DNA from: Roseomonas sp. OT10
GTDB lineage: Bacteria; Pseudomonadota; Alphaproteobacteria; Acetobacterales; Acetobacteraceae
Assembly (NCBI RefSeq): GCF_020991085.1
Contig: NZ_CP087719.1
Location: 4,732,001-4,796,000 of the forward strand
DNA: 64,000 bases
Direction of reading: 5' to 3'
Below are positions 1 through 9,261 of this stretch, piece after piece (position 1 is the first letter of the stretch; each line of letters starts with the position of its first letter). Position numbers and translations under genes: made by a program. The notes beneath the pieces are model-generated. The model saw only the letters and a program-made list of their open reading frames with translations, searched no databases and was not told the origin of the DNA.

Positions 1-467
1 GGGTTGGCGCCGGTAAGGTTCAGGTCGTAGGGCGAGACCAGCCGCGCCATCATGTCCATCGCCAGGAAGGCGGGCGAGGTGTCCAGCGTCCAGCGGCCCA
101 GCAGGACGTCCAGGGGGCTGCGCTTCAGCGGGCTGAGCAGGGCGGAGCGCGCGACGGCCGCCCAGAACTTCTCCAGCGCCGCACGGGCGCCATCGCGCCC
201 GCCCTCCTGGTAGCCCGCGACCATGACGGCCGCGTTCATGGCGCCGGCGGAGGTGCCGCTGATTGCGTCGATCTCCAGATCGCCCTCTTCCAGCAACCGG
301 TCGAGCACACCCCAGGTGAAGGCCCCGTGCGAGCCGCCGCCCTGCAGCCCCAGGTCGACCGGCAGCGGGTGGCGCCGCGCCGCGCCAGGATTCCGGCGGG
401 AGGGCGCGGGGGCCGCGGGCGCGTCAGGCCTGGTTGGCGGATTGCTCCCGCCGGTCGTCTCACTCAT
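1..467 (-). CDS. Patatin-like phospholipase, N-terminal part (cut by window edge)
   Basis: The visible 155 residues begin with a disordered Pro/Ala-rich leader and then show the patatin signature: the glycine-rich oxyanion loop GLQGGGSHGAF near residues 39-49 and the nucleophile elbow GTSAG near residues 75-79, whose serine would be the catalytic residue of a Ser-Asp dyad. The Asp half of the dyad lies beyond the window. Patatin-like proteins are lipid acyl hydrolases of the cytoplasm or inner membrane, often linked to storage-granule or phospholipid turnover; the substrate cannot be told from sequence. The ATG at 467 is preceded by CCGGAGG at a good distance. It lies 139 bp downstream of the asparaginase gene on the same strand and may be a separate unit. 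Family confidence is high, exact role unknown. Confidence 0.85.
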   Translation of the reverse strand, partial: MSETTGGSNPPTRPDAPAAPAPSRRNPGAARRHPLPVDLGLQGGGSHGAFTWGVLDRLLEEGDLEIDAISGTSAGAMNAAVMVAGYQEGGRDGARAALEKFWAAVARSALLSPLKRSPLDVLLGRWTLDTSPAFLAMDMMARLVSPYDLNLTGAN

Positions 468-606
468 GCTGGCCTCCGGTTCGATGATGGGCCTTGGGCC
501 ATCCGGCATGGCGGGATGGCCCGGAACGGAAAGACGGTCGGCAGCCAGATCGCACCGCGGCCAGATCGATGCATGCGCCGTGCCGTGACACGCCACTGGC
601 ACAGGG

Positions 607-1587
607 TCACTGGTACGGCAGGAATGCCTCGCCCACTGGACGCGGCGCGCCGGGGCGCAGCGCCAGGCCCAGCAGCAGCCGCGCCTTGAGGCCCGGCAGC
701 AGCCCCGCCGGCACCAGCCCCCGCCCGATCAGGTCGATCTCCGCCCCCGCATAGCCGTAGGTTTTGGTGAAGACCGGCCCGGCGGCCACGCGCGAGGCCA
801 GCACCACAGGCATGCGCTGGGCAAGGTCGCCCAGCAGCGGCGCCAGGCCGGCCGGAACGTGGCCGGCGCCCATCCCCTCCAGCACCAGCCCAGCATAGCC
901 CAAACCGGGCAGGGTTGGCAGCAGCCTTCCATCCTCGCCCATCGCCATGCGCAGCAGCGCGACCGGCGCGGGAGCGCCCGCCGCGGCCGGCAGCGTGGGC
1001 AGGCGCGGCAGCCGGGCGTGCAGCCGTACCCGGCCCTCCGCCACCAGCCCCAGCGGCCCGAAGCCCGGGGAGGCGAAGGCGGAGGTCAGCGCCGTGTGCG
1101 ACTTCTGCACGAAGCGCGCCGCGTGGATCTCGTCGTTCAGCACCACCAGCGTGCCCAGCCCGCGCGCCTCGGGCGAGGCGGCGACGAGGGCGGCGGCCAG
1201 CAGGTTGGCCGGCCCGTCCGCGCCCGGTGCCGTCGCCCCGCGCATCGCGCCGACCACCACCACGGGCTGCTCCCCCGGCACCAGCAGGTCGAGGAGGAAG
1301 GCCGATTCCTCGATGGTATCGGTGCCCTGGATCACCACGGCGCCGTCGCAGCCGGCGGCGAAGCCGGCCTCGATCTCCGCCGCCACCGCGACCAGCTCGG
1401 CCAGCCCCAGGGAGGGGCTGGCGACGCGCAGCGGCGAGCGTGCCTCGATCGAGGCGACCTCCGCCAGCGTCGGGACGGAGGCGACCAGCTCGGCCGCCCC
1501 CAGCTTCGGCGCGATCCCGCTGCCCTCGCCCGGCACCATGGTGATGGTGCCGCCCAGCGAGAGGACGAGAAGACGTGGCCTCGTCAT
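607..1587 (-). CDS. Asparaginase family protein (L-asparaginase/glutaminase type)
   Basis: A 326-residue protein with both catalytic signatures of the bacterial type I/II asparaginase fold: GGTIT at 12-16, holding the nucleophilic Thr14, and QGTDT at 87-91, holding the second Thr89-Asp90 pair. A C-terminal domain follows, as usual for the family. It would hydrolyse asparagine (possibly glutamine) to the acid and ammonia. No signal peptide is visible, so it is predicted to be cytoplasmic. Its ATG overlaps the TGA of the upstream transporter (ATGA), and that transporter follows a glutaminase, so the three genes look like one amide-nitrogen operon. Whether it prefers Asn or Gln cannot be decided here. 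Confidence 0.9.
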   Translation of the reverse strand: MTRPRLLVLSLGGTITMVPGEGSGIAPKLGAAELVASVPTLAEVASIEARSPLRVASPSLGLAELVAVAAEIEAGFAAGCDGAVVIQGTDTIEESAFLLDLLVPGEQPVVVVGAMRGATAPGADGPANLLAAALVAASPEARGLGTLVVLNDEIHAARFVQKSHTALTSAFASPGFGPLGLVAEGRVRLHARLPRLPTLPAAAGAPAPVALLRMAMGEDGRLLPTLPGLGYAGLVLEGMGAGHVPAGLAPLLGDLAQRMPVVLASRVAAGPVFTKTYGYAGAEIDLIGRGLVPAGLLPGLKARLLLGLALRPGAPRPVGEAFLPYQ

Positions 1588-3245
1588 GCCGGGGCCTCCT
1601 CCTCCTGCCGCGCCGCCGCGGCGGCGCCGGGGGCGGGGACCGGCGGGCTGTCCGGGATCTCGCCGGGACGGTAGGCCGGCAGGCGCCCGGCGGGGATGAT
1701 CGCCAGCAGCGACACGGCCGCCATGATCAGCAGCCCGATCTTCAGCGCGCGCAGCCGGGATTCGGCGTTGACGCGCACCGCCTCCTCGACGACCTCCGGC
1801 GGCGCGCCGGTGCGCTGCATGATCTCCAGCAGCCGGTCGTTGCTGACGAAGTTGACGCTGTCGAGATCGATCTGCGACACCACCGCGGCCGGCAGGCGCG
1901 GGTTCTCCGCGACGCGGTAGAGGATCGCGCTGCTCAGCAGCCCGACCAGCAGCGCGCCGGCGAGCGCGGTGCCGACCCCGGCCGCCAGGTTCTGCGTGGT
2001 GCCGCGCAGCGAGCCGACATCGCCTGCCAGCTCCTTCGGCGCGGCGGTGACCAGCACGTTGAAGACCAGGGTCACCAGCGCGCCCTGGCCGATGCCGAAG
2101 GCGATGAGCCCGAACATGACGGCGACGGCCGACCAGTCGTTGCGCACCACCCAGGCGAGCCAGAGCAGCGCCAGGGTGCAGAGGGCGAAGCCGAGACGGC
2201 CGATGTGGCGCGGCGCCAGGATGGGGTAGAGCCGCACCACCAGCATGGCGGTGAAGAAGACCGTCAGGTTGAAGGGCAGCATGGCGACCGCCGTCTCGAT
2301 CGGCGAGCGGCCCTGGATGATCTGGATGTAGAGCGGCACGGAGAAGTTCAGCATCGCCTCCAGCGCCACCACGGCGAACATGGCCTTGACCGCCGCCCGT
2401 TCCTGCCCCGAGGTGATGACGCGCAGGTCCAGCAGCGGCGTCTTGCCCGACGCCTGCCGCCGCCGCGTCCAGGCGATGAAGCCCTGCAGCAGCACGAGGC
2501 CGATCACGATCATCACCGGCGCGGGCGAGAGGCCCAGCAGGTCGAAGGGCGCCCCCGGCCGCGCGAGCCCCAGGCCCCAGCGGTTGAGGTTGTTGAAGCC
2601 GAAGACGGTCATCACGATCGCGGCGGCCGCCAGGACCACGCCGACGAGGTCGATGCTGACCTCCGGCCGCTCCGCCTGGGGCTTGAGCCGGAAGCTCAGG
2701 AAGAAGACCAGCGCCGAGACGGCGATCAGGATGCCGAAGACCGGGCGCCAGCCGATGAAGGTGCCCAGCAGCCCGCCGATCAGGAAGGCGGCGACCCCGG
2801 CCGCGGCCCGGGCGGAGCCCAGAGCGCCCACCGCCGTCGCCTGCTGCTGGCCATGGTAGTGGTGGGCGATCAGCGCCACCAGCGCCGGCACGATCACGGC
2901 CGCGGCCAGCCCGGCGAGGAGCTGGGCAAGCAGCATGATCGTCGCCGCCGGGCTGACCACCATCAGCACCTGCGCCACGCCGAACAGCGCGACGACGATC
3001 CGGAAGACCCGGGTGGAGCCGAAGCGCTGCACCAGCTTGGCGCCGAGCATGACGAAGCCCGCCACCGCGAGGGAGTACATCACGATCCCCGTCGCGACGG
3101 TCGTGGGCGGCACGCCGAAGCTGTTGACCATGCCCGCCAGGGAGACCGGCAGCGCCGCCACGTTGAAGGACATGATGGCCTGGCCGAGCGCGATCGCGAT
3201 CATCGGCACCCAGGATTCCTGCGGCGCCGTTGCCGTTCCTTGCAT
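1584..3245 (-). CDS. MFS transporter of the DHA2 (14-helix, EmrB/QacA-like) type
   Basis: A 553-residue integral membrane protein. Its first helix, the conserved loop LVQRFGSTRVFRI and the count of hydrophobic stretches (about 14) fit the drug:proton antiporter-2 branch of the major facilitator superfamily. A soluble Pro/Ala/Glu tail ends the protein. The ATG at 3245 was chosen because AAGGAAGGG sits about 6 nt before it. Two upstream in-frame ATGs (3266 and 3272) are possible, the latter in an ATGA overlap with the glutaminase stop. It lies between glutaminase and asparaginase genes and is translationally coupled to the latter, so import or export of amino acids or amides is as plausible as drug efflux; that role is inference from context only. 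Confidence 0.8.
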   Translation of the reverse strand: MQGTATAPQESWVPMIAIALGQAIMSFNVAALPVSLAGMVNSFGVPPTTVATGIVMYSLAVAGFVMLGAKLVQRFGSTRVFRIVVALFGVAQVLMVVSPAATIMLLAQLLAGLAAAVIVPALVALIAHHYHGQQQATAVGALGSARAAAGVAAFLIGGLLGTFIGWRPVFGILIAVSALVFFLSFRLKPQAERPEVSIDLVGVVLAAAAIVMTVFGFNNLNRWGLGLARPGAPFDLLGLSPAPVMIVIGLVLLQGFIAWTRRRQASGKTPLLDLRVITSGQERAAVKAMFAVVALEAMLNFSVPLYIQIIQGRSPIETAVAMLPFNLTVFFTAMLVVRLYPILAPRHIGRLGFALCTLALLWLAWVVRNDWSAVAVMFGLIAFGIGQGALVTLVFNVLVTAAPKELAGDVGSLRGTTQNLAAGVGTALAGALLVGLLSSAILYRVAENPRLPAAVVSQIDLDSVNFVSNDRLLEIMQRTGAPPEVVEEAVRVNAESRLRALKIGLLIMAAVSLLAIIPAGRLPAYRPGEIPDSPPVPAPGAAAAARQEEEAPA

Positions 3246-3268
3246 TGCCGTCCCTTCCTTTGCCATCG

Positions 3269-4282
3269 TCATGAGGCCACGTCCTGGGGCTGCGAGGCGA
3301 ACAGGTTCAGCCCCAGCCGTTCGGAGAGCAGCTTGGTCGCGAGTTGCCCGCGCACGCTGTTGCCCGCCTCGTCGAGGGGCGGCGAGAAGGTGCCGAGCCC
3401 GCCCTTGCCCGGCGCGACGGTGACGATGCCGCCGCCCACGCCGCTCTTGCCCGGCAGCCCGACCTCGTACAGCCAGTCGCCGGATTCCTCGTAGAGCCCG
3501 GCGGTGGCCAGCACCGCCAGCACGCGCTTGCAGTGCGCCGCGTCGATCACCCGCTCGCCGGTCACCGGGTTCACCCCGCCATCGGCCAGCGTCGCCCCCA
3601 TCACCGCCAGATCGCGGGCGGTGACGAGCAGCGAGCATTGCTTCGTGTAGACGTCGGTGGCTTCCAGCGCGTCGAAGTACATCCGGCCGTAGCCTTCCAG
3701 CAGCTTGGCGATGCCGCGGTTGCGCAGGTTGGTCTCCGCCTCGGAGCGATAGATCTCCTCGTCCAGCGCGAGCTCGCGCCCCGCGAAGCGGGAGAGGCCG
3801 TCGCGGATGAAGCGCCACTTCGCCTCGGCCGTGTCGCCGGGGGCGAGGCTGGCGGTGGCGATGGCGCCGGCATTGACCATCGGGTTCATGGTGCGGTCGG
3901 CATTCAGCTCGATCGCCATCACCGAGTTGAAGGGCAGGCCGGTGGCGTTCACCCCGACCTTCTCGCGCGCCGGCTCCGCGCCGATCGCCTGGCAGACCAG
4001 GGCGAAGACGAAGGGCTTGGAGACGCTCTGGATCGAGAAGGCGTGGTCCACGTCGCCCACCGCATGCACGGTGCCGTCCGTCTCGACCACGCAGAGGCCG
4101 AAGAGGTGGCGCGGCACGGCAGCCAGCGCCGGGATGTAGTCGGCGACCTTGCCCTCGTCATTCCCGCGGTAGCGCTCGTGCGCCTCCGCCAGCAGCAGGT
4201 CCACGCGCTCCCTGGGCGGCAGGCGGCCGGTGGAGACGAGGCCCTCCCCATCGGCTTCGTCGGCGAACAATCGGCTGTGCAT
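3269..4282 (-). CDS. glsA: Glutaminase (serine-dependent, GlsA type)
   Basis: A 337-residue protein of the beta-lactamase-like glutaminase family, converting L-glutamine to glutamate and ammonia in the cytoplasm. The catalytic SxxK motif is SVSK at 86-89 within the typical FSIQSVSKPF segment. Other family blocks are NPMVNAGAI, the YxxxCS-type stretch YTKQCSLL and GKSGVGGGI near the C-terminus. Length is slightly above the usual 305-330. The ATG at 4282 follows CAGGAG; the frame is open for 26 further codons upstream but they look untranslated. It is the first gene of the glutaminase, transporter, asparaginase set, so the operon would release ammonia from both amide amino acids. Confidence 0.93.
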   Translation of the reverse strand: MHSRLFADEADGEGLVSTGRLPPRERVDLLLAEAHERYRGNDEGKVADYIPALAAVPRHLFGLCVVETDGTVHAVGDVDHAFSIQSVSKPFVFALVCQAIGAEPAREKVGVNATGLPFNSVMAIELNADRTMNPMVNAGAIATASLAPGDTAEAKWRFIRDGLSRFAGRELALDEEIYRSEAETNLRNRGIAKLLEGYGRMYFDALEATDVYTKQCSLLVTARDLAVMGATLADGGVNPVTGERVIDAAHCKRVLAVLATAGLYEESGDWLYEVGLPGKSGVGGGIVTVAPGKGGLGTFSPPLDEAGNSVRGQLATKLLSERLGLNLFASQPQDVAS

Positions 4283-4388
4283 CACGCGGAACTCCTGACG
4301 GTTTCCCCCGGAGCGCAGAAGAGAGGCTTCGGCGCGGCCCTGTAAACAGGAACGCGCCACCCGTTACATCATGCCGCGCGACGGCGGG

Positions 4389-7300
4389 TCAGCCGGCCCG
4401 CGTGGCGAGGCGGCTCTCGAACCATGTCACGTAGAGCACCGGCAGGAAGACCAGGGTCAGCAGCGTGCCGCCCATCAGCCCGCCCATGATGGCGAAGGCC
4501 ATGGGCCCCCAGAACACCGTCGGCGTGATCGGGATCATGCCCAGGACGGTGGACATCGCCGTGAGCAGGATCGGCCGCAGGCGGGAGGAGCAGGCGAGCA
4601 CCGCCGCCTCCCGCACGCTGTGCCCGGCCGCTCGCTCGTCCTCGATCTGGCTGATCAGGATCACCGCGTTCTTGGCGATCATCCCCATCAGCGACAGCAC
4701 GCCCAGGATCGCGACGAAGCCCAGCGGGCTGTTGGAGGCGAGGAGCGCGATCACCACGCCGATCAGCCCCAGCGGCACCACGCTGATCACCAGGAACAGC
4801 CGCGCGAAGGTCTTCAGGTGGAAGATCAGCACGGTCGCCATGATGAAGAGCATCGCCGGCACCACCGCGGCCACCGAGGCCTGGGAGCGCGCGCTCTCCT
4901 CCACGATGCCGCCCGTCTCGATGCGGTAGCCGGGCGGGACCTTCGCCGCGGCCTCGGCGATGGCCGGTGCCAGCGCCTCCACCACGTCGTTCGGCAGCAC
5001 GCCGCGCGGCAGGTCCGCCTGCACGGTCAGGGTCGGCTCCCGGTTGCGGCGGTGGATCAGCGGGTATTCCTGCTCGTAGTCGAAGGTCGCGAACTGGCTC
5101 AGCGGCACGGTGCGGCCGCCGGCGATGGGGATCTGGAGGGTGCGCAGCGTGTCGACGGACATGCGCTCCGCCTCCACCGCCCGGACCACCACGTTGATCA
5201 GGTAGATGCCGTCGCGCATCTGCGTCACCGTGGTGCCGGAGATGGCGGCGTTCAGCGCGCTGGCCACGGCGGCGGAGCTGAGGCCCAGCCGCCGCGCCTC
5301 GTCCTGGTCCACCCGGACGCGAAGCTGGCGGGCGGGCTCCATCCAGTCGAAGCTGGTGCGGCGCGTCTCGGGCCGGCCGGCGACGATGCGGGCCAGGTCC
5401 ATGGCGATGCCGCGCACCACCTCCACGTCGGGGCCGCTCACCCGGTACTGGATCGGCCAGCCCACCGGCGGGCCCAGCTCCAGCGGATAGACGCGGCTCA
5501 CCACCTCCGGGAACTGCTCGGCCAGCACCTTCTCCAGCGCGTCCTGCAGCCGCTCGCGGGAGGCGAGGCCCTTCGAGATCACCACCATCTGGGCGAAGAA
5601 GTCGTTGGCCGGCTGCACGTCGAGCGGCAGGTAGAAGCGGATGGCGCCGCGGCCGATGTTGCTGCTCCACTCCGCCACCTCGGGGGCCAGCTGCGGGTCG
5701 TGGGCGAGCAGCTCCTCCAGCCGCGCCACGGCCGCATCGGTGGCGTGGATGGAGGCGTTCTGCGGCAGGGTCAGGTCCACCAGCAGCTCGTTGCGGTCGG
5801 AGGCGGGGAAGAACTGCTGGCTGACGAGGCGCATGCCGGCCACGGAGAGGCCGAACAGCAGCAGCGTCGCCGCCAGCGTCACCCAGCGCAGCCGGATCGC
5901 GCCGCCCAGGAAGGACTGGTAGGCCCGCACCAGCCGCCCCGGCCCCGCGGCGGCACCCGGCTTCGGCCGCTTCAGGATCAGCACGCCGATCAGCGGCGCG
6001 AAGATCACGGCCACGAACCACGAGACCAGCAGGGCGATCGCCACCACGGCGAAGATGGAGAAGGTGTATTCCCCCGCCGAGCTCTGCGCGAAGCCGACGG
6101 GCACGAAGCCCGCGATGGTGACCAGCGTGCCCGCCAGCATGGAGAAGGCGAGCTTGCTGTAGGCGTAGGTCCCCGCCGCCTCCATCGTGTCGCCCGCCGC
6201 GAGCCGGCTGATCATGGCGTCCACCGTGGTCATGGCGTCGTCCACCATCAGGGCCAGGGCGATGATCAGCGCGCCCAGGGAGATGCGCTGCAGGTCGATG
6301 TCCACCGCCTGCATGATGGGGAAGACGATGGCGAGGGTGAGGGGGATGGCGATGGCGACGATGGCGCCCGGCCGCACGCCCAGCGCGATGAAGCTGACCA
6401 CCAGGATGATGGCGATGGCCTGCCAGAGCGATTCCATGAACTCGCCGATGGCGATGTCCACCGTGCGGGGCTGCTCGGCCACCGCATGCGCCTCCACCCC
6501 CACCGGCAGGTCGGCCACGATCCGCCGGATCGTCCGGTCGATGTTCTGGCCGAGCTGGAGCACGTCGCCGCCGTCGCGCATGGCGATGCCCAGCCCGATC
6601 GCCTCCCTGCCGTTCACCCGGAACATGGGCTGCGGCGGGTCGGCGAAGCCGCGGCGGACCTCGGCGATGTCGCTCAGCCGCAGGATGCGGCCGCCGACGG
6701 AGAAGTTCACCGCGCGGATGTCCTGCTCCGACTCGAACTGGCCGGAGACGCGCAGCAGCAGCCGCTCCGGCCCGCCCTCGATGGTCCCGGCGGGGGCGAC
6801 GATGTTCTGGGCCTGCAGCGCCGCGATCAGCATGGCGCGGTCGATGCCCAGCCCCGAAAGGTTCTCCATCGAGAATTCGACGAAGACCCGCTCGTCCTGC
6901 GCCCCGATCATCTCGATGCGCGACACGTCGGGCACCTTCAGCAGCTCGGAGCGGGCATCCTCGACGAAGTCGCGCAGCTCGCGATGGGTGAAGCCGTCGG
7001 CGGTGAAGCCGTAGATGATGCCGAAGGTGTCGCCGAACTCGTCGTTGAAGAAGGGTCCCTGCACGCCGGCGGGCAGGGTGTGGCGCATGTCGCCGACCTT
7101 CTTGCGCACCTCGTACCAGATGTCGGGGATGCGGGCGCCGCTGGTGCTGCCGAGCAGGTCGATGAAGATCAGGCTCTGCCCCGGGCGGGTGAAGCTGCGC
7201 AGCCGGTCCAGCCCCTCCGTCTCCTGCAGGCGCCGCTCCAGCCGCTCCGTCACCTGGTTGAGCGTGTCCTCCATCGAGGCGCCGGGCCAGTTGGCCTGCA

Positions 7301-7448
7301 CGACCATGGTGCGGATGGTGAAGACCGGGTCCTCGGCGCGGCCGAGGCGCAGGAAGGCGAGGGTGCCGGCGGCGATGGCGACGATCATCATGTAGACGAC
7401 GATCGACCGGTGGTTCAGCGCCCATTCCGACAGGTTGAAGCGCTTCAC
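4389..7448 (-). CDS. RND efflux transporter, inner-membrane pump
   Basis: A 1019-residue resistance-nodulation-division pump. It has one N-terminal helix, a large periplasmic domain (about residues 35-330), a helix bundle, a second periplasmic domain (about 555-850) and a final bundle. The proton-relay pair Asp403-Asp404 is seen in MVDDAMTTVD of the fourth helix. Length and the first-helix region fit the hydrophobe/amphiphile efflux group rather than the heavy-metal group, but the substrate is unknown. It starts with GTG one base after the stop of the adaptor gene, so the two are cotranslated. No outer-membrane channel gene or TetR regulator is adjacent, so a channel encoded elsewhere must be used. 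Confidence 0.92.
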   Translation of the reverse strand: MKRFNLSEWALNHRSIVVYMMIVAIAAGTLAFLRLGRAEDPVFTIRTMVVQANWPGASMEDTLNQVTERLERRLQETEGLDRLRSFTRPGQSLIFIDLLGSTSGARIPDIWYEVRKKVGDMRHTLPAGVQGPFFNDEFGDTFGIIYGFTADGFTHRELRDFVEDARSELLKVPDVSRIEMIGAQDERVFVEFSMENLSGLGIDRAMLIAALQAQNIVAPAGTIEGGPERLLLRVSGQFESEQDIRAVNFSVGGRILRLSDIAEVRRGFADPPQPMFRVNGREAIGLGIAMRDGGDVLQLGQNIDRTIRRIVADLPVGVEAHAVAEQPRTVDIAIGEFMESLWQAIAIILVVSFIALGVRPGAIVAIAIPLTLAIVFPIMQAVDIDLQRISLGALIIALALMVDDAMTTVDAMISRLAAGDTMEAAGTYAYSKLAFSMLAGTLVTIAGFVPVGFAQSSAGEYTFSIFAVVAIALLVSWFVAVIFAPLIGVLILKRPKPGAAAGPGRLVRAYQSFLGGAIRLRWVTLAATLLLFGLSVAGMRLVSQQFFPASDRNELLVDLTLPQNASIHATDAAVARLEELLAHDPQLAPEVAEWSSNIGRGAIRFYLPLDVQPANDFFAQMVVISKGLASRERLQDALEKVLAEQFPEVVSRVYPLELGPPVGWPIQYRVSGPDVEVVRGIAMDLARIVAGRPETRRTSFDWMEPARQLRVRVDQDEARRLGLSSAAVASALNAAISGTTVTQMRDGIYLINVVVRAVEAERMSVDTLRTLQIPIAGGRTVPLSQFATFDYEQEYPLIHRRNREPTLTVQADLPRGVLPNDVVEALAPAIAEAAAKVPPGYRIETGGIVEESARSQASVAAVVPAMLFIMATVLIFHLKTFARLFLVISVVPLGLIGVVIALLASNSPLGFVAILGVLSLMGMIAKNAVILISQIEDERAAGHSVREAAVLACSSRLRPILLTAMSTVLGMIPITPTVFWGPMAFAIMGGLMGGTLLTLVFLPVLYVTWFESRLATRAG

Positions 7449-7449
7449 G

Positions 7450-8583
7450 TCAGGACGCCTGGCCCGGCAGCCGCACCTTCTGCCCGGGGCGCAGCGCCTG
7501 CACCCCGGCGGTGACCACCACCTCCCCCTCCTTCAGCCCGGAGGCGACGACGGCGCGCACCGCGTCGTAGCGCGCGACCTCCACGGCGCGCAGCGAGACC
7601 GTCGCGGCCGCGGGGTCCACCACCCAGACGGCCGGCCGGCTCTCCGCGCGCGTCAGGGCGGTGGCCGGGATGGCGATCCCGGCGACGCCGCCGATCTGGA
7701 TGCTGCCATTGACGGTGGAGCCGAGGCGCATCGCCTCCGGCGGCCGGGTCAGGCCGACCCGGACCCGGAAGGTCCGCGTCACCGGATCGGCCTGCGGCGC
7801 GATCTCGCGCACGCGGCCGACGGCGCGCACGGCCGGGTTGGCGGTCAGGGCGACCGTGACCACGGGGTCCGGGGCCGCGCCTTCCATGACCCGCGACGGC
7901 ACGTCGAACACCGCGTCGCGGCCGCCTTCCCGGGCGATGGTCACGACCATCTGGCCCGGCGCCACCACCTCCCCCGGCTCCGCGCCGCGCCGGGTCACGA
8001 CACCGTCCGAATCCGCGAAGAGATCCGTGTAGGAGAGCTGCGTCTCGGCGGTGCTGCGCTGCGCGAGGTTGGCGTCGAGCTGCGACTGCGCGGCCTGCAG
8101 CGCGCGCATCGCATCGTCGTAGGCGGCGCGGGTGGCGAAGCCGGACCGCAGGAGCTGGTTCTGCCGGTCGTAATGGTTGCGGGCCTGCACGAGCTGAGCC
8201 TGCGAGGCGGCGACCGCGGCGCGCGCAGCGCGCAGCGCGTCGAGCTGCGTGGAATCCTCGAGATGCGCGACGAGCTGGCCGGCCTGGACGCGGTCGCCGA
8301 CATTGACGGGGCGGTCGATGATCCGGCCGCTGATGCGGAAGGCGAGGGCGACCTCCTCCATCGCCTCCACCTGCCCGGTCAGCGTCACCGTCTCGCCGCC
8401 GTCGCTGGCGGCCGCCACGACGACGCGCACCGGCCGCGGCGGCTCGGGCGCCGCCTGCTCGGCAGGGCCGCAGGCACCCAGCGGAAGCAGCAGGGCGACC
8501 GCGGCCCGCCGGAGCCAGGGGCGAAGGGGCGACGGAGGTGCTGCTTGCTGGCGCGGCACGTATGACGACGCAAAGCGGTTCAT
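7450..8583 (-). CDS. RND periplasmic adaptor (membrane fusion lipoprotein)
   Basis: About 377 residues. The N-terminus carries a lipoprotein signal with a hydrophobic stretch and lipobox LGAC at 35-38. Then come the features of HlyD/AcrA-like adaptors: an N-terminal lipoyl half-motif (GRIIDRPVNVGDRVQAGQLVAHLE), an alpha-helical hairpin rich in Ala/Gln/Arg (about 100-165), the second lipoyl half (DGVVTRRGAEPGEVVAPGQ) and C-terminal beta-barrel and membrane-proximal domains. It joins the pump encoded next to it to an outer-membrane channel. The start is uncertain: ATG 8583 gives a long n-region, while ATGs further upstream would make it longer still. Confidence 0.88.
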   Translation of the reverse strand: MNRFASSYVPRQQAAPPSPLRPWLRRAAVALLLPLGACGPAEQAAPEPPRPVRVVVAAASDGGETVTLTGQVEAMEEVALAFRISGRIIDRPVNVGDRVQAGQLVAHLEDSTQLDALRAARAAVAASQAQLVQARNHYDRQNQLLRSGFATRAAYDDAMRALQAAQSQLDANLAQRSTAETQLSYTDLFADSDGVVTRRGAEPGEVVAPGQMVVTIAREGGRDAVFDVPSRVMEGAAPDPVVTVALTANPAVRAVGRVREIAPQADPVTRTFRVRVGLTRPPEAMRLGSTVNGSIQIGGVAGIAIPATALTRAESRPAVWVVDPAAATVSLRAVEVARYDAVRAVVASGLKEGEVVVTAGVQALRPGQKVRLPGQAS

Positions 8584-8729
8584 GAGGTTGCCCGCTTCAT
8601 CCAGTCCATCCGCCATACGTCGTATACCTGCCAGGAAACTCGGCGACGTGATTACGCCACGGCACTGTTCCACCACGGGGCTTTATCGTGTACCTCACGG
8701 TTCTGTAAACGTCGGATTTGTTGCAAGCC
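8584..8729. promoter_or_regulatory. Divergent promoter region between RND pump and Mrp-like operons
   Basis: This 146-bp region separates two divergently read operons and must hold both promoters. It contains an 11-bp near-perfect palindrome ATACGTCGTAT at 8615-8625 and an A/T-richer stretch (8680-8720) unlike the surrounding coding DNA. A palindrome here could be a repressor operator for the efflux pump, but no regulator gene is adjacent. No clear ribosome-binding site precedes the plus-strand start at 8730. Confidence 0.45.
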
Positions 8730-9245
8730 ATGGACTCCCCCGCCCCGGTCGATGCGGCCCGGGTCCGGCGTCGTCGCTCCGCCCTGCCGTGGCGTGCCAC
8801 CGCGTTTCTGGCCGCCTGGATCGTCATCGCCGGCGCGGCGCCGGCGGAGCTGGCGGTGGGACTCGTGACCTCGTGCGCCGCGGCCTGGGTCAGCCTCTTC
8901 CTGCTGCCACCGGGCCTGCATCGTCTGCACGCGCCCGCGCTCGTCCGCTACGTCCTGCATGTGGCGAGGCAGTCCGTGCTCGGCGCCGTCGAGGTGGCGG
9001 GCCTCGCCCTCCAACCGCGCCCGCCGCTGCGGCCCGGCTTCGTGGTGGCGCCGCTCGACGTGCATGGCGGGGCGCGCGCCGTCTTCTGCGCCGCCGCCAG
9101 CCTCGTGCCCGGGACGTTGCCGGTGCGCGCGGTGCCGGATGGCGGTATCCTGTTGCACGCGCTCCGCTGCGACCGGCCGGTGCTCGACGGCTGGCGGCAG
9201 GACGAGGCGCTGTTCCGCGCGGCGGTGGCCGATGCCGGGCGCTGA
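8730..9245 (+). CDS. mnhE: Na+/H+ antiporter subunit MnhE/MrpE
   Basis: A 171-residue small membrane protein with two or three N-terminal helices (LPWRATAFLAAWIVIAGA and AELAVGLVTSCAAAWVSLFLL) and a soluble C-terminal half, as in MnhE/MrpE. The family is an accessory subunit of multisubunit Na+(K+)/H+ antiporters in the inner membrane. An in-frame TTG lies 12 bases upstream; the ATG at 8730 is preferred although no strong ribosome-binding site is visible. It opens a cluster in the order E, F, G, B, C, D, second large subunit. Confidence 0.82.
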   Translation: MDSPAPVDAARVRRRRSALPWRATAFLAAWIVIAGAAPAELAVGLVTSCAAAWVSLFLLPPGLHRLHAPALVRYVLHVARQSVLGAVEVAGLALQPRPPLRPGFVVAPLDVHGGARAVFCAAASLVPGTLPVRAVPDGGILLHALRCDRPVLDGWRQDEALFRAAVADAGR

Positions 9246-9261
9246 TGCCGGGCCGGCGGCC

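Noticed and set aside
1575-3494. 639-codon frame antisense to the MFS transporter
   Set aside because: Low-complexity Arg/Asp/Gln/His composition and full overlap with a recognised transporter gene mark it as a shadow.
4371-7514. Open frame of over 1000 codons antisense to the RND pump
   Set aside because: At this G/C content the strand opposite a long gene often stays open. The translation is low-complexity His/Arg/Gln/Gly-rich, and the opposite frame is a complete recognised pump.
7450-8676. Longer start for the RND adaptor at 8676
   Set aside because: It would place 31 residues before an already long lipoprotein n-region and would use most of the divergent promoter gap.
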